Origin: Niabella yanshanensis
GTDB lineage: Bacteria; Bacteroidota; Bacteroidia; Chitinophagales; Chitinophagaceae
Assembly: GCF_034424215.1 (NCBI RefSeq)
Contig: NZ_CP139960.1
Location: 5,332,001 to 5,396,000 of the forward strand
Length of the DNA stretch: 64,000 nt
Direction of reading: 5' to 3'
A program made the position numbers and the translations under genes. The first letter of the stretch is position 1. Every line of letters begins with the position of its first letter. The notes beneath the pieces are model-generated. The model ran no database searches and was not told where the DNA came from. It saw only the letters and a program-made list of their open reading frames with translations. Below, piece after piece: positions 27,052 through 36,364 of the stretch.

Positions 27052-27606
27052 ATGGCAAAAACATCTGGTACTACAAAAAAAACAACCCGGTCTGCTTCAG
27101 CGGGCCTGTCTGCAGCAGCAGGCCTTACAGATTTGTTGAAGCAGCGGCTTCAAACTATTTATTGGGCTGAATCGGAGCTCGTAAAAACATTACCCCAACT
27201 GAAAGAGCAAAGCAACTCACAGGAGTTACAAGCCGCTATAACCGAGCATATTGCTCAAACACAAATGCATGTTACCCGGCTGGAAGAAGTATTTAATGCA
27301 TTAAACGAAAAGGCAGGTGCAGTTAAGTGCGAAGGGTTACAGGGTATTTTAAAAGAAGGTGCGGTAACCATCAGCCGGGCTGAACAAGGACCGGTGCGTG
27401 ATGCAGCAATCATCGGCGCCTGCCAGTTGGTAGAGCATTATGAAATAGCTTCCTACGGAACCCTGGCGGCTTACGCGAAAGTGCTGAATGAAAAGCAGGT
27501 GCTGGATCTGCTGCTGAAAACATTAACGGAGGAAAAGAAGTCTGATCAGATCTTATCAGGGATAGCAGATACGCATCTCAATGCTTCAGCGGCCGGGCAG
27601 GTATAA
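27052..27606 (+). CDS. YciE/YciF-type ferritin-like protein (DUF892)
   Basis: I start at ATG 27052 (MAKTSGTTKK); the frame upstream has only an earlier start 15 bases away. The 184-residue protein has a Lys/Thr/Ala-rich N-terminus, then a four-helix bundle with TDLLKQRLQTIYWAESEL, the conserved QMHVTRLEEVF, and VEHYEIASYGTL, in which Glu and His residues form the likely di-iron site. DUF892 proteins are induced by osmotic, stationary-phase and oxidative stress. It is 44 bases upstream of the catalase. A paralogue is at 47452-47997. Confidence 0.92.
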   Translation: MAKTSGTTKKTTRSASAGLSAAAGLTDLLKQRLQTIYWAESELVKTLPQLKEQSNSQELQAAITEHIAQTQMHVTRLEEVFNALNEKAGAVKCEGLQGILKEGAVTISRAEQGPVRDAAIIGACQLVEHYEIASYGTLAAYAKVLNEKQVLDLLLKTLTEEKKSDQILSGIADTHLNASAAGQV

Positions 27607-27650
27607 ACTTCGTCATTTTTTTAATCAATAAAAAATCAAACACAGTATAC

Positions 27651-29783
27651 ATGGAAGACAATAATAAAAGCTATCATAATGGTAATGATCCCAAAGCCGA
27701 ACAATTAAAAGCGTATACCAGTAATCACCAGGGTGAATACCTGAATACCAACCAGGGGTTAAAGATCAATGATGATCAAAATTCTTTAAAATCTGGCGAA
27801 AGGGGCGCTACCTTGCTTGAAGATTTTATCCTGCGTGAAAAGATCACGCATTTCGATCATGAGCGTATTCCTGAACGAATTGTACATGCAAGAGGGTCAG
27901 GGGCACATGGCTTTTTTGAATTGTATGAATCGCTCGAGCCCTATACAAAAGCTAAGTTATTTACTGATACGTCGGCAAAGACTCCGGTATTTGTAAGATT
28001 CTCTACTGTAGCCGGTTCCAGGGGCTCAACGGATCTGCCCAGGGATGTGAGGGGTTTTGCTGTTAAGTTTTATACGCAGGAAGGGAATTACGACCTGGTA
28101 GGTAACAATATGCCTGTTTTTTTTATACAGGACGCGTTGAAGTTTCCTGACCTGGTACATGCTGTTAAACCCGAACCTCATAACGAAATCCCACAGGCGG
28201 CATCAGCACATGATACTTTCTGGGATTTTATAGGACAAATGCCTGAAAGTATGCACATGATACAATGGTTGATGAGCGACAGGGCTATTCCGCGCAGTCT
28301 CAGGATGATGGAAGGTTTTGGCGTACATACCTTCCGTTTTATTAATGCTGAAAATAAGGCCAGCTTTGTAAAGTTTCATTGGAAACCCCTGCTGGGCGTA
28401 CATTCTGTGGCATGGGACGAAGCACAACGTATTTCCGGTAAGAACAGCGATTTCCATAAGCAGGATCTTTGGGATGCTATTGATCAGGGACAGTATCCCG
28501 AGTGGGAGCTGGGTGTGCAGATAGTAACCGAAGAAGAGGAGCATAATTTTCCTTTTGACTTGCTGGATCCTACCAAGATCATTCCTGAAGAAATGGTACC
28601 GGTACGCAGGATCGGTAAAATGACCCTGAACCGCAACCCCGATAATTTCTTTGCAGAAACAGAGCAGATCGCTTTTCATCCGGGGCATATTATACCTGGT
28701 ATCGATTTTACCAACGATCCTTTATTGCAGGGAAGATTGTTCTCCTATACTGATACACAGTTATCGCGTTTAGGAGGGCCTAATTTTCATGAAATACCTA
28801 TTAACCGTTCTATTCCTGAAGTGCACAATCACCAGCGCGACGGCATGCACCGGATGCAGATTAATAAAGGAAAGGTGGCGTATAATCCGAACACTTTGGC
28901 TGGTGGCTGCCCCTTCCAGGCTAAGATGGCTGAAGGTGGCTTTCATTCTTATGAAGAACGCATTGATGCTAAAAAAGTAAGAGCGCGTAGTCGTAGCTTC
29001 TTCGATCATTTCAGCCAGGCTACCTTGTTTTATAACAGCCAGTCGGAGGCGGAGAAGCGCCATATTCAAAATGCTTTTTCTTTTGAGCTGGGAAAGGTAA
29101 TGGTAGAAGGTATCAGGCAAAGAATTGTAGATATGCTGCTGGAAGTAGATGTGGACCTGGCCCATATCGTAGCCGCTAACCTGGGACTGCTGCCTAAGAA
29201 ATTGCCGCAACCTGTTACCGGTAGTATCCCTGCGGATGGGGATCCGGAAGCGCATCATTCCTTTAAAGAAGAGTTGCCTGTAGCGGCGTCTGAAGCACTG
29301 AGCATGCAGAACACTATCAGGGATATCAGGACCCGCAGGATCGCGTTACTGGCGGCTGACGGGGTTACCGGTGAAGCTTTGGTACAGTTAAAAAGCGCCC
29401 TGGTAGAGGCCGGAGCTACCTGTAAGGTAATTGCGCCTAAACAGGGTTTTATCAGCAGCGATGACGGCGAACTGGTAAAGGTAGATGAGAGTTTCCTGAT
29501 CACTTCGTCTGTTTTGTATGATGCAGTTTTCATAGCTGATCATTCGAATACTACACTGCTGGCGGATTGTAAAGATGCTTTGCATTTTGTGGCCGAAGCT
29601 TTCAAACATTGTAAAGCTATCGGGGCTACTGAAACCGGCAATTCCCTGTTACAAATTGCATTGCCCCAGGAGGCGATTCAAAGCGCAGGTGTCATAACCG
29701 ACGGCAATACCGGGGCATTTATGGAAGCAGTAGCGCAGCATCGCTTTTGGGAGCGGGAAGAAACGCCTGTTGTAGCAGCCTAA
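27651..29783 (+). CDS. katE: Large-subunit monofunctional catalase (KatE/HPII type)
   Basis: This 710-residue heme catalase breaks hydrogen peroxide down to water and oxygen. Catalytic His79 lies in RIVHARGSGAHG, the distal asparagine in LVGNNMPVFF (about 150), and the proximal heme tyrosine in LFSYTDTQ (about 365). The C-terminal 160 residues (ALLAADGVTGEALVQLKSAL onward) form the flavodoxin/GATase-like domain that marks clade 2 large catalases. Length fits HPII. It lies in a same-strand run with the DUF892, SDR and FAD/Rieske genes (gaps 44, 34 and 40 bases), indicating a stress operon. Confidence 0.96.
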   Translation: MEDNNKSYHNGNDPKAEQLKAYTSNHQGEYLNTNQGLKINDDQNSLKSGERGATLLEDFILREKITHFDHERIPERIVHARGSGAHGFFELYESLEPYTKAKLFTDTSAKTPVFVRFSTVAGSRGSTDLPRDVRGFAVKFYTQEGNYDLVGNNMPVFFIQDALKFPDLVHAVKPEPHNEIPQAASAHDTFWDFIGQMPESMHMIQWLMSDRAIPRSLRMMEGFGVHTFRFINAENKASFVKFHWKPLLGVHSVAWDEAQRISGKNSDFHKQDLWDAIDQGQYPEWELGVQIVTEEEEHNFPFDLLDPTKIIPEEMVPVRRIGKMTLNRNPDNFFAETEQIAFHPGHIIPGIDFTNDPLLQGRLFSYTDTQLSRLGGPNFHEIPINRSIPEVHNHQRDGMHRMQINKGKVAYNPNTLAGGCPFQAKMAEGGFHSYEERIDAKKVRARSRSFFDHFSQATLFYNSQSEAEKRHIQNAFSFELGKVMVEGIRQRIVDMLLEVDVDLAHIVAANLGLLPKKLPQPVTGSIPADGDPEAHHSFKEELPVAASEALSMQNTIRDIRTRRIALLAADGVTGEALVQLKSALVEAGATCKVIAPKQGFISSDDGELVKVDESFLITSSVLYDAVFIADHSNTTLLADCKDALHFVAEAFKHCKAIGATETGNSLLQIALPQEAIQSAGVITDGNTGAFMEAVAQHRFWEREETPVVAA

Positions 29784-29817
29784 TGTTTTTATCATTTTAA
29801 ATAAATCAATATTTTAT

Positions 29818-30681
29818 ATGTCGAAGTTAAAACCTAAAGAAGAAGTGAATCCGCCACAGGAACAACCCCGGCCCGGATCAGAAGAGCAGATGAAGCCGGT
29901 GCCGGAAACTGATCCGTTAAGTAAAGGCTCCGGCAAACTGCAATCTAAACGGGTGCTGATTACCGGTGGTGATAGTGGTATTGGAAAAGCGGTAGCCAAG
30001 CTATTTGCCAGCGAGGGTGCGCATATAGCACTTTGTTACCTGAACGAAGATGAAGATGCTGACCAGGCAAAGGCTGAGATCGAACATTGGGGTGTTAATT
30101 GTGTATTGATACCTGCCGATATCAGCAGGGAAGACAGTTGCAGGGAAGTAGTCAGGATTGCAGTAGAAAGCCTGGGCGGACTGGATATACTGGTAAATAA
30201 CGCTGCCACGCAATGGGAGCAGGAAGATATAGCTAACATCTCCACGGAGCAATTATTAAAAACATTTTCCACCAATTTCTTCTCCTGTTTCTGGGTAAGC
30301 AAATATGCGCTTGAGCATCTACAGGAGGGGTCCTGCATCATCAATACAACTTCGGTTACAGCCTACCGGGGAAGTCCCACGTTAATGGACTATGCAGCTA
30401 CCAAGGGGGCTATAGTTGCGTTTACCCGCAGTCTTGCCGGCAGCCTGGTGAAAAGGGGCATCCGGGTAAACGCAGTGGCGCCGGGTCCTATCTGGACACC
30501 CCTGATCGTTTCTTCTTTTGATGCAGAAAAAGTGTCGGAGTTTGGAAGTGATACGCCCATGAAGCGCCCGGGCCAGCCCAACGAGGTAGCGCCCAGTTAC
30601 CTGTTCCTCGCATCTGAGGATAATAGTTATATGACCGGGCAGGTACTGCATCCAAACGGTGGTGAGATCATCAATGCGTGA
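29818..30681 (+). CDS. Short-chain dehydrogenase/reductase (YghA/YhdG-like)
   Basis: This 287-residue SDR has a proline-rich N-terminal extension (about 1-40), then the cofactor motif TGGDSGIG (about 43-50), NNA at about 125, and the catalytic Ser plus YAATKG (Tyr-x3-Lys). Such extended SDRs are common beside catalases and DUF892 genes and act on small carbonyl compounds with NAD(P). It starts 34 bases after katE. Substrate unknown. Confidence 0.92.
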   Translation: MSKLKPKEEVNPPQEQPRPGSEEQMKPVPETDPLSKGSGKLQSKRVLITGGDSGIGKAVAKLFASEGAHIALCYLNEDEDADQAKAEIEHWGVNCVLIPADISREDSCREVVRIAVESLGGLDILVNNAATQWEQEDIANISTEQLLKTFSTNFFSCFWVSKYALEHLQEGSCIINTTSVTAYRGSPTLMDYAATKGAIVAFTRSLAGSLVKRGIRVNAVAPGPIWTPLIVSSFDAEKVSEFGSDTPMKRPGQPNEVAPSYLFLASEDNSYMTGQVLHPNGGEIINA

Positions 30682-30721
30682 TAAGGTTGATAACTTGAAT
30701 CGTTAATTAAAATTGAAGATC

Positions 30722-32257
30722 ATGAATAGGGACGGAGCTTTACAAAGTGCCTGGCAACAGGAAATAAAAAAATTTGATACGCCTCCGGCTATCGCTGATG
30801 TATATGACGTGGCCATTATAGGAGCCGGTATTACCGGTATCACCTGTGCCGAAAAGCTGCAGGCGTCGAATCAGAATTGTATTGTGTTGGAGGCAGTCAA
30901 TATAGGGCATGGTACCACCGGCGGCACTACCGCTCATCTGAATACTTTTTTTGATAGTAGTTATGATAAAGTCATCCGCGACTTTGGTAAGGATAATGCG
31001 CGGTTACTGGCGCAGGCCGCTAAGGAGGCTATAGCTACTATAAAAGCGAATGTGCAGAAGTATCAGATCGATTGTGATTTCGAAGAAAAAGAAGCATACC
31101 TGTTTGCTACAGATGAAAAACAGGCGAAGGAATTAGACGACCTATTCGAGGGGTCGCTGGAAGCAGGGATTGATATCAGCTGGTCCGACGCGCATACTTT
31201 TCCTATTCCTTTTGTAAAGCAGGCTAGGATTGGCGGGCAGGCGCAGTTTCACCCGGTAAAATATATACGAGCCCTGGCAGAGGCTTTTGTGAAAATGGGA
31301 GGAACTATCTTCGAAGACGTACGCGTACAGGATATTGAAGAAGCTGAAGATGAAGTATTGGTGCTTAATACTACCAAGGGGGTAATCCGTTGCCGGCATG
31401 CTGTTTATGCAACACATACGCCACCCGGCGTTAACCTGCTTCATTTCAGGTTGATACCCTGGCGTAGCTATGTAGTTGCAGTAAGGCTGAAAGAAGGTAA
31501 CTATCCCGATGCGTTGGGCTACGATCTCCAGGATCCCTATCATTATTACCGTACCCATACCATTAATGGTGAGCAGTTACTAATAGCGGGAGGGAAGGAT
31601 CATAAAACCGGCCACGAAGAAGATACAGAGCAGTTTTTCAGGGAATTAGAAGATCATGTACAGTTGCATTATGATATCGATTCGGTGGCCTATAGCTGGT
31701 CTTCGCAGTATTACGAACCGGTAGACGGGCTTCCTTATATTGGTCATTTACCGGGTGGATTTAAGGAAGTGTATGTGGCGGCAGGTTATAATGGAAACGG
31801 TATGATATTCGGTACGCTTGCAGGAACCATTCTTACTTCTTTGATCCATACGGGAGATCATAATTATAAAGAATTGTTTGATCCCTCAAGGGTCAAGCCT
31901 GTAGCAGGTTTTAGTAAGTTTGTGGAGCAGGGGGCTGATTTTATATCCAGCTTTATAAAAGATAAATTTTCTACCGAAAAGATCCGGTCCCTGGTTGAGT
32001 TAAATAATGACCAGGCCAAAGTGGTGAAATACGACGGCGAAGCTTACGCAATGTATAAAGACAATGGCGGACAATTACATGCCGTAAGCAGCACCTGCAC
32101 GCATGTTCATTGCAATGTGGTTTGGAACAACGCGGAGAAAACCTGGGACTGCCCCTGTCATGGATCAAGGTTCAATATTAACGGGAAAGTACTGAATGCT
32201 CCGGCTGTAAAAGATCTCAGCCGGGTACATCTGGCCGAGCCAGATGAAACAGTTTAA
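30722..32257 (+). CDS. FAD-dependent oxidoreductase with C-terminal Rieske domain
   Basis: I start at ATG 30722; the frame upstream offers only a TTG at 30713. The 511-residue protein has a DAO-type FAD-binding motif (VAIIGAGITGITCAEKL, about 30) and an NAD/FAD GG-type C-terminal motif (YVAAGYNGNGMIFG). At about 455-495 a Rieske [2Fe-2S] domain has ligands Cys-x-His (STCTHVH) and Cys-x2-His (CPCHGS). It is an electron-transfer amine/glycine-oxidase-type enzyme with unknown substrate. Last gene of the katE run; a strong terminator follows. Confidence 0.9.
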   Translation: MNRDGALQSAWQQEIKKFDTPPAIADVYDVAIIGAGITGITCAEKLQASNQNCIVLEAVNIGHGTTGGTTAHLNTFFDSSYDKVIRDFGKDNARLLAQAAKEAIATIKANVQKYQIDCDFEEKEAYLFATDEKQAKELDDLFEGSLEAGIDISWSDAHTFPIPFVKQARIGGQAQFHPVKYIRALAEAFVKMGGTIFEDVRVQDIEEAEDEVLVLNTTKGVIRCRHAVYATHTPPGVNLLHFRLIPWRSYVVAVRLKEGNYPDALGYDLQDPYHYYRTHTINGEQLLIAGGKDHKTGHEEDTEQFFRELEDHVQLHYDIDSVAYSWSSQYYEPVDGLPYIGHLPGGFKEVYVAAGYNGNGMIFGTLAGTILTSLIHTGDHNYKELFDPSRVKPVAGFSKFVEQGADFISSFIKDKFSTEKIRSLVELNNDQAKVVKYDGEAYAMYKDNGGQLHAVSSTCTHVHCNVVWNNAEKTWDCPCHGSRFNINGKVLNAPAVKDLSRVHLAEPDETV

Positions 32258-32333
32258 AACCCTACCTGTCATAAAAATTCAGCGCGTAAATACCAGGCCC
32301 CCATTTTAAGCCTTCGATGATTTACCGTTATCT

Positions 32334-32360
32334 AAAGGAGCAGCCCGGCGCTCCTTTTTT
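32334..32360 (+). terminator. Intrinsic terminator closing the katE operon
   Basis: AAAGGAGC and GCTCCTTT flank an 8-base GC-rich loop and are followed by further Ts, about 75 bases after the FAD/Rieske stop. Confidence 0.85.
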
Positions 32361-32487
32361 AATGCATATAAGGCAAAAAGCTATTAACTTACATAAGGTA
32401 TGAGCCTGGTTGAAGAATTTATCGGAAACCAGTTTATATACACTGATAAACGAAATTGACATTTAGAACCTTTAACCGATAAACAAT

Positions 32488-33576
32488 ATGAAAAAAAGAA
32501 AAGATCCAGGGCCTGCCCTGGAGCCCGTACTCGGCGAAAAGGAAAGGATCATCGTAGTAGGCGGTTCTGCCGGTGGTATTAATGCACTAAGAGCTTTTGT
32601 TAAGGGACTCGCAGCGGATTTTATTTCCCCTGTTTTCATTGCCTGGCATATGTCGCCGGATGCCAGCGGCATACTGCCCGAATTATTGAGTACCCTAACT
32701 TCATTAAAAGTAGCACATGCGCTCGATTATGAGCCGATAGCGCCGGGACGCATCTATGTAGCGCCGCCCGATCATCACCTGTTGGTGGAGCAGGGGCATG
32801 TACGGGTGACCCGTGGTCCTAAAGAGAACCGCTTCCGGCCGGCGATAGATCCTTTGTTTCGTTCTGCTGCCTATGCTTATAGAAACCGTGTCATTGGTGT
32901 GATTGTTTCCGGGGCGTTGGATGACGGAGTAGCAGGTCTTTGGACGATCAAAAATAATGGTGGTATCTCCATTGTACAGGATCCCGCCGATGCCGATATC
33001 CCTTCTATGCCACAAAATGCTTTACGGGAGGCTCCTATAGATCATTGTGTACCTGCTGCAGATTTTCCTGCCTTATTATTGAAGCTTACCCAACAAAGAA
33101 TGCCGGCGAGAAAACCAAAAATGGAACAGGCGCCGCTGGGTTTGGAAAAGGATATTGCTGGAGAACTAAAGGGTGCTGGTATGAAAGCCTTTAGCCTGGG
33201 AGAATTAAGTCCCTTTTCGTGTCCGGAATGCCATGGCGTACTGGCCCGTATTAAAGAAGGAAGTGTTATTCGCTTTCGTTGTCATACAGGTCATGCTTAT
33301 TCTGCAGATACATTATTGTCGGGTCTGACAGAACAAATCGAACAGGAGTTGTACAGCGCTATGCGTGGGATGGAAGAAAGTATTTTGTTGCTGAATCATA
33401 TGGGCGATCATTATGCAGAGGATAATGAGCCTGCAAAAGCCGCTTTCTGCTTCAGGAAAGCGAAAGAAGCGGAAGAACGTTCGCAACAGGTGCGTAATAT
33501 TATCAACACCCAGGAGGCGCTTACCAGAGAGCGTATCACAGAAGCATTGAGTGTAGGGGAAAACAAAACGGCGTAA
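32488..33576 (+). CDS. cheB: CheB-type protein-glutamate methylesterase with C-terminal zinc-ribbon-like domain
   Basis: The 362-residue protein has a CheB catalytic domain without a receiver. Ser27 (GGSAGG), His54 (WHMSP) and the Asp of SGALDDGVAG form the expected triad. From about 245 there is a CPECHG...CHTGHAY segment resembling a metal-binding knuckle, followed by helices. Such receiver-less CheB proteins are common in Bacteroidota outside chemotaxis operons, and no MCP, CheA or CheW gene is in the window. It leads a four-gene signalling run ending at 38788. The target of de-esterification is unknown. Confidence 0.88.
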   Translation: MKKRKDPGPALEPVLGEKERIIVVGGSAGGINALRAFVKGLAADFISPVFIAWHMSPDASGILPELLSTLTSLKVAHALDYEPIAPGRIYVAPPDHHLLVEQGHVRVTRGPKENRFRPAIDPLFRSAAYAYRNRVIGVIVSGALDDGVAGLWTIKNNGGISIVQDPADADIPSMPQNALREAPIDHCVPAADFPALLLKLTQQRMPARKPKMEQAPLGLEKDIAGELKGAGMKAFSLGELSPFSCPECHGVLARIKEGSVIRFRCHTGHAYSADTLLSGLTEQIEQELYSAMRGMEESILLLNHMGDHYAEDNEPAKAAFCFRKAKEAEERSQQVRNIINTQEALTRERITEALSVGENKTA

Positions 33577-33643
33577 TAAACCAGGTTCTGAACAGTTGGT
33601 TTTATATTGCGCATAAATAACCAATCATATTTAATTAAGCAGC

Positions 33644-36364
33644 ATGGTAAATCCTCTCAACAGGCAGGAAGATAGTGATAAGACGGGCAGTAATAAGGGG
33701 TCGGATTCCTTTTTGGCAGTAGTGCTGGGCGCTGCAGCAGGAGGGCCCGACGCCCTGCTTGATTTTTTCAGGCATACGGCACCCGGTGATGCCTGTTATT
33801 TAATAGTAGCGCATCTGGACGCCGATGAAATTACTGCCCTGGCTCAATCTATAAAAATTGCAAGTTCTTTATCCGTAACATTGGCTAAAGGAAAGATCGG
33901 ATTTGTTCCTAATCATATTTACATTTTTTCGCACCTGGATGGCTGGCGGCTGGAGGAAGACTTCCTGGTAGTAACACCCGAGTCTGCAAAAGAGCTGAAC
34001 CCGATCGATCGTTTGATGGAACAGGTGGGATCCTTCTTCGGAATGAATGCTATTGGGGTGATCCTTTCAGGTAAAGGCTCCGATGGCGCTATGGGTATAC
34101 GAAGCATTAAAAAAAGTGGCGGGGTTATTTTTGCGCAAAACCCAAGAGAGGCTAAAGAGAGTGAGATGTGTCGCAACGCTATCATCACAGAGTGTGTAGA
34201 TGAAATACTATCTGCCGGCGAAATACCGGCCAGGATACATGCCATTAAAAAAGGTAACACACAGGTACAGGAACAGGCCGTTCCGGTAGCAGCTACCGAG
34301 CGGCAACAGCAGGCACTGGAGCAAATCTTCAACGAAATCATACACCATACGGGCCACGATTTTACCAACTATAAGAAACCTACCTTATTGCGCCGGATTG
34401 AGCGACGTCTTGCTGTACACCAATTGCCTGACCTGCCGGCCTACGCCGCCTTTATAGCAGATCACCCGGAAGAAGTAACTGCTCTTGTGAATGATCTGCT
34501 CATATCGGTTACCAGCTTTTTCAGGGATGCTAAAGCATTTGAAACCCTCGAACAGGAGGTGTTGCCGATGCTTTTGAAGTTGAAGAAAAAAGAAGAACCG
34601 TTGCGGATATGGGTACCTGGCTGCGCTACAGGTGAGGAAGCCTATACTATTGCCATTTTATGTGCCGAAAAAACAGCCGATATTAAAGACCAGCCCAAGA
34701 TACAGATTTTTGCGACTGATATCGACACTGCAGCCATCAGCGCGGCCCGCGAAGGTTTATACACCGATAATGAATTATCCAATATGTTGCCCGAGCGGGT
34801 AAGGCGCTTTTTCACGAGGGAAGAGAATATGTTCCGCATCAGGCGCGAAATAAGGGAGACGATCATGTTCGCCAATCATAATTTCCTGAAAGATCCTCCC
34901 TTTTCACACCTCGACCTGGTGAGCTGCCGCAATGTATTGATCTATTTAGACCGGATTGCTAAAGACCGCGTGATCAATACCTTTCATTTTGCATTAAATC
35001 CCGGCGGATTCCTGTTATTAGGTTCTTCCGAGTCGGTGGATCCGGTTTCAGGCCTGTTCTCGATCTATAGCCGTGAACATCATATTTTTCAGAGTCGTCG
35101 CTCAGGAGGCCGTGTTTACGCGTCGGCAGAGCCCCGCGGCAAAACAGCGTTAAGCAGTATCACTACACTGGAGGCCGGCAAGCCGGACATGGATGCCGCC
35201 CAAGAACCTTTATCGATGGGCAGCCTGCACCTGCAGCTGCTGGAACAATACGCACCCCCATCCCTGCTGGTCAATGAAGAATATGACCTGGTACATCTTT
35301 CGGAAACTGCGGGGCGGTATCTCCAGATGTCGGGGGGGAATATCACCCGCAATCTGCTCAGGCTGATCCGTCCGGAACTGAGACCTGAATTAAGATCGGC
35401 CCTTTACCAGGCGGCACAACGTAAAACAGCTGTTGAGGCCAGGGGGCTGGAAGTAGATCTGGGAGATCGGAAGGAGACGGTCAATATTATAGTGAAGCCA
35501 ATGGTAAATATGGAAAGCAGCCAGCCTTTCTTTCTTATCATCTTTGGCGTCGCAACCGATAAGGAGCAGGAGGTTGCCAGGATCACCGATGAGCCGGTGA
35601 CTAAACACCTCGAAGATGAGTTAGCGAGGCTGAAAACCCAGCTGCGGTTTTCCAACGAGCAGCACGAGTTTCAGGCAGAAGAACTAAAAGCATCCAATGA
35701 AGAACTTCAGGCTATGAACGAAGAACTGCGTTCAGCAGCAGAGGAGCTGGAGACCAACAAGGAAGAACTGCAATCCATTAATGAAGAATTACGTACGGTA
35801 AACGAGGAACTGAAACTAAAAATAGGAGAGACCAGTCTTTTCGCCAACAATTTGCAGAACCTGATCAACTCTACTGATATTGGTACGATTTTTCTGGATA
35901 GAGGTTTCAGGGTAGCATTATTTACACCGGCCGCCCGCAATATTTTTAATCTGATACTTAGTGATTACGGGAGACCCATTACGGATATCACCAGCAGGTT
36001 GACCTATGGTGACCTGCTGAAAGATGCAGAAGCTGTATTGGATAAATTGACAATGGTAGAAAAGGAAGTGACTACAGCAGATAACCAGGTATACCTGATG
36101 CGTTTATTTCCTTACCGTACAACAGATGACCGGATCAATGGTATTGTTGTGACTTTCATTGATATCAGCACCCGCAAAATCGCCGAGGAGAAATTAAAAG
36201 AGACTATAGAAGAGCTTACCAGATTCAATAAGGCAATGATCAGCAGGGAAACCCGTATGATCGAATTAAAAAAAGAAGTAAATGACTTGAAGCGGCGGTT
36301 AGGTGAACCGGAAGTATATCGCTTCTCCATTGAAAACGACGCGGATGATGCAACAGAAACCTGA
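33644..36364 (+). CDS. CheB-CheR-PAS fusion with a substituted CheB serine
   Basis: The 906-residue fusion has a CheB-like domain (about 22-210), CheR methyltransferase N- and C-terminal domains (about 230-490; GCATGEEAYT, ATDIDTAAISAA, LDLVSCRNVLIY), a coiled coil of NEEL repeats (about 670-730) and PAS domains. The CheB serine position is Ala31 (GAAAGG, codon GCA at 33734-33736), while the His (VAHLDAD) and the Asp of SGKGSDGAMG are kept. This predicts no esterase activity in this domain; it could still bind partners. The stop overlaps the start of the next kinase gene, so they are coupled. Confidence 0.9.
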   Translation: MVNPLNRQEDSDKTGSNKGSDSFLAVVLGAAAGGPDALLDFFRHTAPGDACYLIVAHLDADEITALAQSIKIASSLSVTLAKGKIGFVPNHIYIFSHLDGWRLEEDFLVVTPESAKELNPIDRLMEQVGSFFGMNAIGVILSGKGSDGAMGIRSIKKSGGVIFAQNPREAKESEMCRNAIITECVDEILSAGEIPARIHAIKKGNTQVQEQAVPVAATERQQQALEQIFNEIIHHTGHDFTNYKKPTLLRRIERRLAVHQLPDLPAYAAFIADHPEEVTALVNDLLISVTSFFRDAKAFETLEQEVLPMLLKLKKKEEPLRIWVPGCATGEEAYTIAILCAEKTADIKDQPKIQIFATDIDTAAISAAREGLYTDNELSNMLPERVRRFFTREENMFRIRREIRETIMFANHNFLKDPPFSHLDLVSCRNVLIYLDRIAKDRVINTFHFALNPGGFLLLGSSESVDPVSGLFSIYSREHHIFQSRRSGGRVYASAEPRGKTALSSITTLEAGKPDMDAAQEPLSMGSLHLQLLEQYAPPSLLVNEEYDLVHLSETAGRYLQMSGGNITRNLLRLIRPELRPELRSALYQAAQRKTAVEARGLEVDLGDRKETVNIIVKPMVNMESSQPFFLIIFGVATDKEQEVARITDEPVTKHLEDELARLKTQLRFSNEQHEFQAEELKASNEELQAMNEELRSAAEELETNKEELQSINEELRTVNEELKLKIGETSLFANNLQNLINSTDIGTIFLDRGFRVALFTPAARNIFNLILSDYGRPITDITSRLTYGDLLKDAEAVLDKLTMVEKEVTTADNQVYLMRLFPYRTTDDRINGIVVTFIDISTRKIAEEKLKETIEELTRFNKAMISRETRMIELKKEVNDLKRRLGEPEVYRFSIENDADDATET

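Noticed and set aside
28203-29258. Two 160-codon antisense frames inside katE
   Set aside because: Shadows of a conserved catalase gene; no start context, no family resemblance.
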